Below the pieces are notes generated by a model. That model was not told the DNA's origin. It ran no database searches and saw only the letters and a program-made list of their open reading frames with translations. DNA of 64,000 bases, from assembly GCF_900634415.1 (NCBI RefSeq), contig NC_041378.1, forward strand, positions 20,889,701-20,953,700. The letters are read 5' to 3'. Positions 11,952-22,933 of the stretch are shown one piece after another. The DNA is from Cottoperca gobio. Lineage: Eukaryota > Chordata > Actinopteri > Perciformes > Bovichtidae. The position numbers and the translations under genes were made by a program. The stretch's first letter is position 1, and each line of letters starts with the position of its first letter.

Positions 11952-11963
11952 ATAAGCGCTGTG

Positions 11964-14900
11964 AAGTTACGTCAATGAAACTCAACACTTGCAGAAGTTT
12001 CCAATTAAAAGCCTAAAAAATTAAAGAATATAGTGACACACGCTTCAGCAGGGTTTCTGAGAGGAGACTGCATACAAGGTTTATATAGGCTAGATATGCA
12101 GATTAAAAGCTTTTAATGTGAAACCTCTGTGAGGAAGTGTTGAGTTTCAATGACATTAGCTTAACAGCAATAGAAAGAAACGATGATGAAAGAAAAAATG
12201 ATTTGAAATAACTACTCATTTAAAATAGTGTTTCTGTGTAAACAGAACTCCGAGCAGCAGAGTAGTAAGTATGCCACGACTCATAGTACAGATTGTACAT
12301 TATACTGGATTCATCAAGAGGAGGTCTCAATCACTCAATACAGCAAACAGCAAATTAAAGAAGACCTGTTTCTCATACAAGCATGTTTCAAATAAAAGGC
12401 CAGGGTCCCTCTGCAGCTGAAGTGAATAAGCCACACAGCATCAGAGAGTTTGATGATGCAGTCATGTCACGCCAACAACACACTGGACTTGACGTCGGTG
12501 TTAAGTGATCCAAGTGCAGTAAATTACAGCTGGAAATCTGATTAGAGCAGTCTGAGTCGATGCATCATCTCTAGAAATAAGAGGTTTCAAAATGACCTAC
12601 ATGTATCTTTAATCTGATATGCAAACATATTCTTTAAATGTTCCAAAGCAAAGTTGTTTCAAGAATATATCAAACCGTTTAAAACAATTTAAATTGGATC
12701 ATATTATTATATCCGAAAAATAACTTAAAGACAAAACATTTGTGCAGTGTATATTTTGTGCTGCTGCTGGGGTCGGATCCCATTAGTGGCCCACTATGAT
12801 TAAAATGAACTCCACTTTACAGCACATGATCCGAGAAATAGACAGCACCACGTGATGCAGTGCAAGGCTATATTTTCTAATATTGCGAATATGTGACTAT
12901 TGTGTTTACATTCGGCATCAGTGACTATAACATTTTACTGTTGTGACACACCTGTTTAGGATGAGCCTTTTCTTCATAAAAAATGTACTGCAGAAATCAT
13001 ATTGTCAGCACAATACAGGCTGAAATTAGTATGGCCAAAAATTAATGTTGCTGAAAAATGATGTGTGAAGCCCATAATATCCCATGCCCGGCAGGTGTTT
13101 CAGTAATGCAGCAGTTACCCTTAACATAAAAACAGCTGGAGGGGATTTTACTTTCTCCTTCAAGTTATTGTCCTGTGAGTACATCTTAAGTGGTGACAAA
13201 GCTATGATGCAAAATCACTGAAGTCAAGGGCTTGTGTGAAGGGCAGTGCTTTATGTATCTATTGTGTCCCCGGTGTAGCCTTCTGGAAGCAGTTTGTCAT
13301 GTATACTGGGAAGGTGACAGCAGTTAAAGCGGCGTGTGATTTGGCTGAGATGACCCCGCTGCCTTCCTCTCATGACTTACGCGTTTCTCCTGTCTTTTAA
13401 TATCAACTTCAATTATGGCCCAATACCAGCAGCTTGTCTTGAGTTGCCCGTCAGCGATATGCAGCAATAAAAAGCCAGGAAGCCTGAGGCAGCAGCCCTG
13501 GATATTGCTTTTGTGGAGCTTTCATCACCATACTCCCCAATAATATAAATAAATGATTAGAAAGAAATATTAGATTAGTCTACGTGGGTGACAGGATGAA
13601 TTTCCAATTGACTTCCTGTGTTGTTAACCTCACAGATGGATAAAGTAGGAGGGAAAAGAAAATAGACTTAACCTAAATTCTGACAAACTCTGCAAAACAA
13701 CTCTCCTGCTGTGCAACATTTAACCAGCCGGCCATTATACATGGTGAAATACATTTAATTACTGGACTCCTCTGTTGGGGATGTTCTCATTGCGCTGGGA
13801 GCAACTATTGATTTCAGGTTGTCTTCCGCCTCATTAGAACGTGGCAGAGCTCTGCCCTGCAAGCCAAGAGGGAACGCGTCAATCCATAAATATCGGACTA
13901 CACAATATATTTTATTGTGAAGGGGTGAAATATCCAGACGCCTGGAGGTGTGGAAAGTAAGTGTTCAGCCTTTAATAGTTACTCGGCAACATTTTAGCCA
14001 CAACACGACGGCCGTCTTTGATGCCCTGGGGCTGATGGAGCGTTTTCGGTCTAATGCACGACGTTTGCATTGAATTACAGGTAATTGTGTCATTATAGTT
14101 ATTACCACTTGCTCATTACCAATGGCCTACACAGGAGGCAATGACTTGACTTAGGACAAACGGGAGTCAGAGACACAGCCAGGATTAAAATGAAACTCCT
14201 CTGAGGACGAGCTGTTATTGATGTGCTTTCAACTACGGGGCTGCTGGGGAAAGATGCGAACCTCGCTCAGCATAGCCAAAGAACAAAGGGCCTGGCTGCT
14301 CCTGTATGCTCGATCAGTTCATTTGAAATATTAATACGGCTGAAGGAAATGCAAAGGGACATAATGACTTCTATTTCTCTAAACTCTTTGAATTAACAGA
14401 GATTTTACTCAAGCATCAACATGAACCCTCCCTGCACCCCACTGGACAAACGCACCACCTGCTTAATGTTACTGGACTTTTCTGTCTTGTCAAGCTTGTG
14501 ACATACAGTGTGACTATGTGGGGATAAATGTGTGTTCAGACTGAGCAAAGCGGTGACACTCTAGCATGTAAAGTCAAAGCAAAGATGTGAGTGGATGCAA
14601 ACAGACACATTTTCTCCTGGTAGTGCAGCTTGAGATTTATGGCTTTCCTTCTTGAATGTACAGCAACACAAGTCAAGTTACAGTTCTGAGATCACACGCA
14701 GGGTACAAGTTGTGAAATGAAAACCATGTGCATAAATTTGCACAAGAACAATCCACACCAAGTGTTATGTTGCACCTAAATTGTGCAACATAAGTGACAT
14801 TTTGCTTTTAAGGGCTTAGTGAAAGTAAAATAAGTTATGGAGTTGACCCAATCTTATCAACTGCCTGCAGGGGATTTTAAAGATCATATTTTCTATTTGT

Positions 14901-15785
14901 TTGGACTGGTCTGCACTATGAAGTCTTGGTCGTGCATGAGTGGAGAGAACACTCTTACTCCTGTTCCTGTCATTCACCGTTGTTTACTCTGAAGATTGAA
15001 CTCTGCAATGACTTTGAAAATAAATATATGTAATATGAGACGTGGACCAAGTTGCGATGCCGCTGCTTCAGCCATGTCCAGCATTTAATGGGCACAGATT
15101 GTTTAACAGTATTAATAAAAGCCAAAATGCAAATCTATCTTGGAAAAACAGTTGTCAAACTGTTGACAGCTGTCAAATGTGTGTGAACAAATTGTGGCAA
15201 AAATTTGCTTGATGTCAAATCTGAATGGAACATAAGAGAAAATCGTTATTCTCTAATCATTAGAGAATATCTTGCTTTATTAAGAGAAGATTCATTCATT
15301 ATTTATCAATGAAATAAAGAGAAACAGATACATACTGAGTACTAGAAGAGTATCTATTGATTTGACATTTACCATATCTTAGCTAGCTGATAGAAACTGG
15401 TGTGCAGTGTGAGTAAGACTGAACCCTGTGATCTCAAAAAGGAAATGAGGGAAATTGATGGCTATGCCTCCATTGCCTATACTTTATGTTCTGTGACAGT
15501 GGAAGGAGGGGTGCTGGGTTATTTCTATAGCAAATCTGAAAATTTGAATTCCAGCCCCTTCAGACGCAGGCTATATTTGTGCTGACAGGTGATAATTTAA
15601 ACACAGTGAAACAGCTGGTTCCAGTGCTGCGCCTTGCATTATCTTTAGTCCATATATGAGCGCTTGTACGGCGAAGCTGCTTACATTTCCTTTCAATCAG
15701 TTCAATCCGCTCAAAATGTTCAACTTCATGCATATGCAGGCGAGTCAGCCTCAGAAGCCAGGGGCCAGTGAAGGCTTTTCAGAGA
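11964..15785. other. long non-coding stretch, no gene seen
   Basis: About 3.8 kb without a recognisable exon, repeat family or microsatellite. Parts of 13700-14600 are of balanced composition and repeat-free. They could hold conserved non-coding sequence, but this cannot be judged from one genome. Confidence 0.45.
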
Positions 15786-15786
15786 G

Positions 15787-15789
<3 letters not shown>

Positions 15790-15858
<69 letters not shown>
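15790..15858. repeat. (CA)n microsatellite
   Basis: About 34 uninterrupted CA units. Confidence 0.97.
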
Positions 15859-15860
<2 letters not shown>

Positions 15861-16060
15861 CCACAGCTCTAGCTCTCCAACTCTCTCACATCCTCTGTAT
15901 ACCTATCCAACTTTACACAACGGTGGGCTTTTCGCAGTACTCCTGACAGACACTGACTGTAAATGAATCAGGTAGAAGGTGTTGCTGTTGTTAAAGTCGC
16001 ATTGAAAACTAAATAAATGTTTGAGAGAAATCACCTGCAAAAAAGTCGGTAGTGGGCGGT

Positions 16061-16383
16061 AGGGCAGAACAATTTTGAAAAAATATGAAATTGTGATTAT
16101 TTTTTAATGATAATGCAATGTATTATTAGAGGAAATGATCATTTTTGAGTCATTAATCTAATTTTCATTGAAAAACATTTTTAAATTATTTTTGTGAGAA
16201 CAGTGTTGTTTTCTTAAGTCTGTAGAATATGATGTGTAGGCCAGGACATCTCTGCAGCACCACCACATTTATTAAAAAAAATTATTTTGACATACATTTC
16301 ACCTTTTAATAAATATTGTGCCTCATGCGATTTGAAAATTGCAGTCCATGTCCAAAGTAAATTTGGAGTAATTGTTCAGCCCA
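16061..16383. mobile_element. MITE-like element, unclassified
   Basis: The left end agggcagaacaatt and the reverse complement of the right end, tgggctgaacaatt, match at 12 of 14 positions around an AT-rich, non-coding interior of about 320 bp. The pattern resembles the abundant fish MITEs that start 'agggctg(a/c)acaatt'. I could not see a clear target-site duplication. Related ends occur near 51325-51360. Confidence 0.55.
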
Positions 16384-16450
16384 AGAGGGCGAGCACTAAC
16401 CGTAAAGTTAACCAGCTAGGTGACTCTCTAAGCCTTAGAGTCTAAGCAGT

Positions 16451-16483
16451 CTGCTGTCTGTCTCTCTCTCCCTCCATCATATG

Positions 16484-16526
<43 letters not shown>

Positions 16527-16815
16527 CCTCTGCTGCTGTCTCTCTCTCTCCCTCCATCATCTGCTGTCTCTCTATCTCTCCATCGTCTGCTGCTGTCTGT
16601 CTCTCTCTTTCTCTCTCTCTCCATCGTCTGCTGCTGTCTGTCTGTCTCTTTCTCTCTCTCTCCATCATCTGCTGCTGTCTCTCTCTCTCTCTCTCTTTCT
16701 CTTTCTCTCTATCTCTCCATCATCTGCTGCTCTCTCTCTCCATCATCTGCTGCTCTGTCTCTCTCTCTCCATCATCTACTGCTTTCTCTCTCTCTCCATC
16801 ATCTGCTGCTGTCTG

Positions 16816-16850
<35 letters not shown>

Positions 16851-17465
16851 ATCATCTGATCATCTGCTGCTCTCTCTCTCTCTCGCATCATCTGCTGCTC
16901 TCTCTCTCTCTCCATCATCTGCTGCTGTCTGTCTGTCTCTCTCTGTCTCTCTCTCTCTCCATCATCTGCTGCTCTCTCTTTATCTCTCTCTCCATCATCT
17001 GCTGCTGTCTCTCTCTCTCTCTCCCTCTCTATCTCTCTCTCTCTCCATCATCTGCTGCTGTCTTTCTGTCTGTCTCTCTCTCTCTCCATCATCTGCTGCT
17101 CTCTCTTTCTCTCTCTCTCTCTCCATCATCTGCTGCTGTCTCTCTCTCTCTATCTCTCTCCATCATCTGCTGCTCTCTCTTTATCTCTCTCTCTCTCCAT
17201 CATCATCTGCTGCTGTCTCTCTCTCTCTCTCTCTCTCCATCATCTGCTGCTCTCTCTCTCTCCCTCCATCATCTGCTGTCTGTCTCTCTCTTCATCATCT
17301 GCTGCTCTCTCTCCATCATCTGCTGCTCTCTCTCTCTCCCTCCATCATCTGCTGCTGTCTGTCTGTCTGTCTCTCTCTCCATCATCTGCTGCTCTCTCTC
17401 TCTCTCATCATCATCTGCTGTCTGTCTCTCTCTGTCTTTCTCTCCCTCCATCATCTGCTGCTGTA

Positions 17466-17503
<38 letters not shown>

Positions 17504-17615
17504 ATCTGCTGCTCTCTCTCTCTCATCATCTGCTGCTGTCTGTCTGTCTCTCTCTGTCTCTCACTCCCTCCATTATCTGCTGCTGTCTGTCTGTCTCTCT
17601 CCATCCTCTGCTGAT

Positions 17616-17684
<69 letters not shown>

Positions 17685-17875
17685 GCTGCTGTCTCTCTCT
17701 CTCCATCATCTGCTGCTGTCTCTCTCTCTCTCCATCTCCATCATCACAGGGCAAGAAATAACGGAACCAAGCCAGATCAGAACACGGGCTGTGAGTTTTT
17801 AATCCTTCCCTATCCTAGAGTGAGTATGAGGGGTAGGAAACGCTTTTAGAGGGGTTACCTCTCTCTCCATCATCT

Positions 17876-17964
<89 letters not shown>
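16451..17964. repeat. (CT)n-based minisatellite array
   Basis: About 1.5 kb of variable units built from (CT)n joined to ccatcatctgctgctg(t), many ending with tgtctgtctg. Pure CT runs dominate at 16484-16523, 17613-17678 and 17872-17964. The array is broken at 17744-17861 by a piece of LINE ORF2. It resumes after the LINE at 22878-22933 (tctctctctccctccatcct, then tctgctgctgctgtctgtct), so the LINE sits inside the array. The long Ser/Leu- or Glu/Arg-rich open frames across it are translations of the repeat, not genes. Confidence 0.95.
17744..17861 (+). mobile_element. fragment of LINE ORF2 embedded in the CT array
   Basis: This 118-bp block matches the ORF2 segment at about 20118-20257 of the neighbouring LINE, in the same orientation. 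Shared strings include aagaaataacggaaccaagc, cagatcagaacacgggctgt and gagtgagtatgagggg. Relative to ORF2 it has a few single-base changes and an apparent deletion of about 11 bp near its right end (ggggttacctc against ggggtttttaggggggctacctc). CT-array sequence abuts both sides. No LINE ends and no obvious TSD are present. Confidence 0.85.
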
Positions 17965-17968
<4 letters not shown>

Positions 17969-18109
17969 ATGCTGGGAATTTGGTTGTGTGAGTGAGACGC
18001 TGAGCGGGTGCTATTTCGATACTTTCTTTTTCTTTCTTTATTTAATAATGGGTTTGATTTAACTTAGTTCATTGGTGACAGTTTGATTTAGTTTACTTTT
18101 TGGTGCGTT

Positions 18110-18943
18110 ATGGTGGATAGTCGGGGTGAAAAAGTGCAGGGGGAGTCAGGTGGTATGGGAGGACAAGAGGTAGAGGAGGTGGGTGGTGTAGAGGAGATGG
18201 GTGGTGTGGAAGAGGTGGGTGGTGCAGAGGAGGTGGGTGGTGCAGAGGAGGTGGGTGATATAAGAGTAGAAGATTTAAAGGACGTGAGTGATGTAGTAAA
18301 AGAGGTGGGTGGTGCAGAGGAGGTGAGTGAGGTAAGAGTAGAAGAGGTAAAGGAGGTGAGTGATGTAGTAAAGGAGGTGGGTGGTGCAGAGCAGGTGAGT
18401 GAGGTAAGAGTAGAAGAGGTAAAGGAAGCGGGCGATGTAGTAGGGGAGGGGACAGAAAAAATACAGGTTCCGTGGAGTGAGCAGGTAGAAGAGGCTGAGA
18501 TGGAGGAAGAGGTAATAAAACAAAAACCTGCCACAAAACGGAAAAAGAAAAGTAAGAATGCATCCAGTGATGCCAAGAACAGTAAAGTCGGGGAGGAAGG
18601 ACAGACAGGCAGGAAGCAGGGACAGGCAGAAGACAGTTTTAGTGAAGAGGAGTGTGTGTCAGACAGCAGCGACATCCATGGTTTTACTCTGAGCAACAGC
18701 CAGAAAACAAAAATGTACCCAGTTGAAATGTTGAAAGTTTTTCTCCAACACACAAAAAACCAACACGGAGTAAAAGTGGAGGATTACTTTCCGGATGTAC
18801 TCGTTTTTATTAGCTCAACCAGATTCCATATGAGCCAAAAAGAGTCTGGCCTCATTGAGCAGGAGGTTTATAGAGTAAAAAAACAAATAAACAGTGATGA
18901 TGGGTGTCTTAATTTATTTATTTGTTTTTATTTCTTATTTTAA
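18110..18943 (+). CDS. LINE ORF1 protein, N-terminally deleted (277 aa)
   Basis: The open frame starts at the first ATG after the 5' UTR and stops 10 bp before the ORF2 ATG. Residues about 10-120 are an acidic, repetitive stretch built on EEVGGAEEVG and VRVEEVKEVSDVV units, encoded by tandem repeats rich in ggtgggtggtgcagaggagg. A basic KRKKKSKN patch (about 144-151) could be a nuclear-localisation or RNA-binding signal. The C-terminal part (about 200-265, MLKVFLQHTKNQHGVKVEDY onward) matches the usual C-terminus of Tx1-type ORF1 in fish. The N-terminal domain and CCHC knuckles expected for the family are missing. Copy 2 keeps the N-terminal domain instead (34675-34917). ORF1 proteins normally bind element RNA; whether this shortened one could is doubtful. 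Confidence 0.75.
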   Translation: MVDSRGEKVQGESGGMGGQEVEEVGGVEEMGGVEEVGGAEEVGGAEEVGDIRVEDLKDVSDVVKEVGGAEEVSEVRVEEVKEVSDVVKEVGGAEQVSEVRVEEVKEAGDVVGEGTEKIQVPWSEQVEEAEMEEEVIKQKPATKRKKKSKNASSDAKNSKVGEEGQTGRKQGQAEDSFSEEECVSDSSDIHGFTLSNSQKTKMYPVEMLKVFLQHTKNQHGVKVEDYFPDVLVFISSTRFHMSQKESGLIEQEVYRVKKQINSDDGCLNLFICFYFLF

Positions 18944-18953
18944 AATCTCAGCC

Positions 18954-21900
18954 ATGGATACTTTTAAAATGGGTGTTTTAAATGTGAACGGAGCCAGAGT
19001 TTTTAAAAAAAGGACACAAATATATGAAACTGCAAAATTAAAACACATTGATGTCTTTTTTTTACAGGAGACGCACAGCGACGGCTTTAACGAGATAGAC
19101 TGGAGGAGGGAGTGGGAAGGGGAAGTCATTTTAAGCCACAACACATCTCTTAGTGGAGGAGTGGGCTTCCTGTTCTCCAAATCTTTTACTCCAGTCTCAC
19201 TGGAGGTCGAGCATTTTATCGAGGGGAGGTTGCTTTTAGTAAAAGCCCGGTTTGACCTTTTTAATGCTGTTTTTATAAATGTGTATGCCCCAACAATCGG
19301 TTGCAGAGAGGAAATAATGCAAAGAGAATACATTTTAAGGATTTTTTATTCTTGGGGGGGGATTTTAACTGTACAGAAAATGCTTTTTTTTTTAGATCGG
19401 AACCACGCAGAGCCGCATCCAGCGTCCCAGCATGTTCTGAGGCAGCTGGTCCGCTCTCATGGTCTGGTGGATGTATGGCGGAGGATGAACGCAGAGGCTA
19501 AACAATACACATGGTCCCATTGCAGAGAAAATAGGATTTCCTCTGCCAGGTTAGATCGTATTTATTGTTTTAAACATCATTTTAACATTTTTAAAATGTG
19601 TAATATTATACCTGTTGGTTTTACAGATCACTCTTTGCTTTTATGTAATGTTTTTATTAGAAATGTGTTGCCAAGAAGCGCATACTGGCACTTTAACTCA
19701 GTTTTAACATTTGATAAAATTTTTAGAGAAGCTTTTATTTATTTCTGGAGTGTTTTTAGGCAGAGGAAGGGTGATTTTAACAGTCTTAGGCAGTGGTGGG
19801 ACCATGGTAAGACTGAAATTAAAATGCTTTGTCAGCAACACACCCTCAATGTCACACATGACATCACCAGATCTATGAAAGACCTGGAGGGTGATATAGT
19901 GGAACTAGAACAAATCAGTGAGTCCACAGGAGATCGAGGATATATTGAAATCCTCAAAGTAAAAAAAATGGCATTAGCCGACCTGCTAGACGTTAAAGTC
20001 CAGGGCGCACTGGTCCGGTCTCGGTTCCAAAACGCCACCGAAATGGATGCTCCATCTAGCTTCTTCTTCGGCCTGGAGAAGAACGGACAGAAGAGGGTAA
20101 TCCACTCACTGCTCTCAGTCACAGGGAAAGAAATAACGGAACCAAGCCAGATCAGAACACGGGCTGTGAGTTTTTATTCCTCCCTATACTCGAGTGAGTA
20201 TGAGGGGGAGGAAACACTTTTAGAGGGGTTTTTAGGGGGGCTACCTCAGGTAGCCGAGGAAACCAACTCACAGCTGGAGGGGCCGTTGACTACACGGGAG
20301 CTACAGGCTGCTCTGCAGAAAATGCAAGGACGGCGGGCTCCCGGTATCGACGGCCTCACTGTTGAGTTTTTTAAAGCATATTGGGACATTTTAGCAACAG
20401 ATCTTTTAGATGTTTTTAACGAGAGTCTGGCCTCTGGTTCCATGCCGATGTCCTGCCGCAGGGCCGTGATAACGCTCCTGCCCAAGAAAGGAAACCTGCA
20501 GGACATCGGAAACTGGCGCCCTGTGTCTTTGCTGTGTGTGGATTACAAGCTCCTGTCCAAGGCTCTGGCCACCAGGCTGGGGGGAGCTATGGAGCAGGTC
20601 ATCCACCGGGACCAGACCTACTGTGTGCCCGGCAGGTCCATGGTAGACAAGGTCTACCTAATTCGAGATGTTTTGGAGGTCTCCAGCTCATTGGGCTTTG
20701 ATACTGGTCTGATTTCTCTAGACCAGGAAAAGGCCTTTGACCGCGTTGAGCACAACTTCCCTGGAAAGTAATGGAGAAGTTTGGGTTCAGCGCTGGTTTC
20801 ATAGGCAAGATCAAGGTGTTGTACAGTGAAGTTGAGAGTGTGCTGAAGTTTAATGGTAGTCTGTGTGCTCCTTTTAGAGTGTGTAGAGGGGTCCGGCAGG
20901 GCTGTGCTCTGTCGGGGATGCTCTATGCGCTCTCCCTGGAACCTCTCCTCTGCAAAATACGCTCCAACCTACAAGGTCTGGTTTTACCTGGTTTTAATAG
21001 CAGATTTGTTTTATCCGCATACGCAGACGATATTATTGTTTTTATTAAAAGCCAGAGAGATGCGGACATTTTAACAGATATAGTAGATAGTTTTAGTGTA
21101 ACATCGGCAGCGAAGGTAAATTGGAAGAAAAGTGAGGCCCTCGCTGTCGGGGAGTGGCGTGGCGGTCTCCCAGTTCTTCCCCAGAGCCTCACCTGGAGAA
21201 CTGACGGCCTGAAATATCTTGGCGTGTTTTTAGAAAAAGAAATTATTGTCCAGAAGAACTGGGAGAATGTCACAGAAAAGATTCAGGGAAAGCTTTCCAA
21301 GTGGAAGTGGCTGCTCCCTCAGATGTCTTTTAAAGGTAGGGTTTTGGTTTTAAACAACCTTGTAGCATCCCAATTGTGGCACCGTCTGACCTGTGTAGAC
21401 CCAGATCCAGAGAGGAGGGGGGACAGGGCCTTGTCCACCTGGCCAGCCGAACAGCCACTTTTAGACTTCAGTTTAAAAAAAATATCTTACCGGCCTGGCT
21501 GATTTGGTGTGGAGAGATGTGACCAGCTGCATTCTCAGACGTGTAAATAACCTGGGGCTGAATGCTGCTCTGTTTTTAACTGATTCTAATTTTTTAAAGT
21601 TAAATGGGCTGCCTCCGTTTAATCAGGGTGTTTTTAAGTCTTGGGCCCTTTTTAATCATAAAAGGTGTCCAATGTTGGACTCTCTGCACTGGTTGTTGAA
21701 GGAGCCTTTGATTTACAGAGCCAGGCTGAACATCAGCAGCAGCAGCACACCCAGCCTGATGGTGGCGCTCTGCAGGTCCAAAACCCTGTGCTTGCAGCAA
21801 CTGGTGGATGCAGTGGGGCCGGCGCTGAGTGATGCCCGAGCCCTGGGCTTTCTGCTGGGTCTGACCTCCGCTCGAGTGGCTGAGAGGATTCTGGAGCTGT

Positions 21901-22664
21901 GGAGCCAGAGGCTATCTGGGAAGGAGAAGAGCCTAATAAAAGACTACAGTGACGGGAAGGCTTCTCCAGACCCAGCAGACCCTTTTCCGGAGATCAACCT
22001 GAGCCCAGGGCTGGGAGAACTGACCGGTCCCCTGCGCAAGGTCACTAACCCGGCAGGACTGACGCTGCACAGAGCCGACAAAAAGAATCTATATACGAAT
22101 TGTGTAAAAAGCATCCACAAGAAAGGCCTGTGCAGCAGACCCTCCATTGTATGGAGTAACAGACTGTGTGGAGGAAGTGGACCAAGCCCACAGTGGGGGT
22201 CTTTTTACAAACCTCCCCTCAAAAAGAGGACAGCCGACCTCCAGTGGAGGATTTTACATGGTGCCGTCGCTTGTAACGCTTTTATCTCTGTCATTAATCC
22301 TGCTGTTTTTAACAAGTGTCCATTCTGCAACTTACGTGAGACTGTCTTCCATGTTTTTACTGAGTGTAAGAAACTCACAGAGTTTTTCTCTCTTTTACCA
22401 TTTGTTTTTAGTCTTTTTAACGTAGTTTTTACTGAGAGTGTTTTTATCATGGGAGTTGCCTACAAAAAAGACAACAAAGAAAAGTGGCAGCTCCTAAATT
22501 TCCTCTCGGGAGAGGCTAAAATGGCGATTTATATAAGCAGGAGGAACAGAGTTGAGAACAGAGAGGGGCAGTAGGCCAAGACAGTGTGGCTGTGTAACAT
22601 CAGGGCAAGACTCTGGCTCGATTTTAGGTTTTACAAACATACCGGGGATCTCGACACTTTTTAA
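18954..22664 (+). pseudogene. LINE ORF2 (APE endonuclease, reverse transcriptase, CCHC), frameshifted
   Basis: Start chosen at MDTFKMGVLNVNGAR because the endonuclease motif LNVNGAR follows at once. Visible endonuclease residues: Asn in VNG, Glu in FLQETH, INVYAPT, and the terminal GFTDHSLL (Asp-His pair). GGDFNC is encoded at 19350-19380 but in another frame, between a G8 and a T10 run. RT blocks run from RRAPGIDGLTVEFF through LLPKKGNLQDIGNWRPVSLL and SLDQEKAFDRVEH to SAYADDIIVF (YADD at 21020-21031). The C-terminal finger is CPFC-x7-H-x4-C near 22320. Lesions: a 1-nt shift near 20757-20763 just after motif A; a deletion plus frameshift near 21400-21415 after HRLTCVDP (copy 2 keeps sequence here); and an in-frame TAG at 22572 where copy 2 has Glu. 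A full protein is not made. Confidence 0.9.
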
Positions 22665-22845
22665 GAACGTTGGTGTTTTAAAAATATTATCTGCACTGTA
22701 AATAATGAATGTTTACACTTTGCACAGTGTTTGATTGGATAATTTTTATATATTTATAGAATTCTTATTTATAAATATATATTTTTGATATGATATGATT
22801 TTTCGTTACACTTTATTAGTAAACTGTTTGTTTTAAGAATATGTA

Positions 22846-22851
22846 AATAAA
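22846..22851 (+). promoter_or_regulatory. polyadenylation signal of LINE copy 1
   Basis: An aataaa hexamer lies 26 bp before the end of the element tail, in the conserved context gtaaataaagtgttttt that copy 2 shares on the minus strand. It probably serves element RNA 3'-end formation. Confidence 0.6.
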
Positions 22852-22933
22852 GTGTTTTTGAAAAATAAAAATAAAAATCTCTCTCTCTCCCTCCATCCTC
22901 TGCTGCTGCTGTCTGTCTTTCTCTCCACTGCGA

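Larger units (their letters stand above)
17965..22877 (+). mobile_element. Tx1-type non-LTR retrotransposon inserted in (CT)n, copy 1
   Basis: A 4.9-kb LINE with a 5' UTR (17965-18109), ORF1 (18110-18943), ORF2 (18954-22664, broken) and a 3' UTR with aataaa at 22846-22851 and an A-rich tail ending at 22877. ORF2 carries an APE-type endonuclease, a reverse transcriptase with YADD, and a C-terminal CCHC finger. The whole resembles fish elements annotated as 'transposon TX1' (L1/Tx1 group). The 5' junction is ctctctct then gtgcatgctggg; the 3' junction is ataaaaa then tctctctctccctcc. Copy 2 (minus strand, 32445-35120) has the same 5' UTR start and the same tail against CT repeats. ORF1 has lost its N-terminal half and ORF2 has several lesions, so the copy is probably dead. 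Tx1-clade families that target microsatellites are known; I recall Kibi elements of fish in (TC)n. Confidence 0.9.

Noticed and set aside
16481..17614. A 377-codon open frame, the longest single-ATG frame outside the LINE
   Set aside because: It is a translation of (CT)n and ccatcatctgctgctg repeats, giving only Ser/Leu/His/Cys-rich low complexity. The opposite strand is equally open.
16451..17745. Regular repeats that might suggest a CRISPR array
   Set aside because: Units vary in length, spacers are simple CT, there is no cas gene, and the genome is animal. It is a minisatellite.
18088..18753. A 221-codon minus-strand frame rich in Ser/Thr/Pro
   Set aside because: It is the antisense of the acidic repeat in LINE ORF1.
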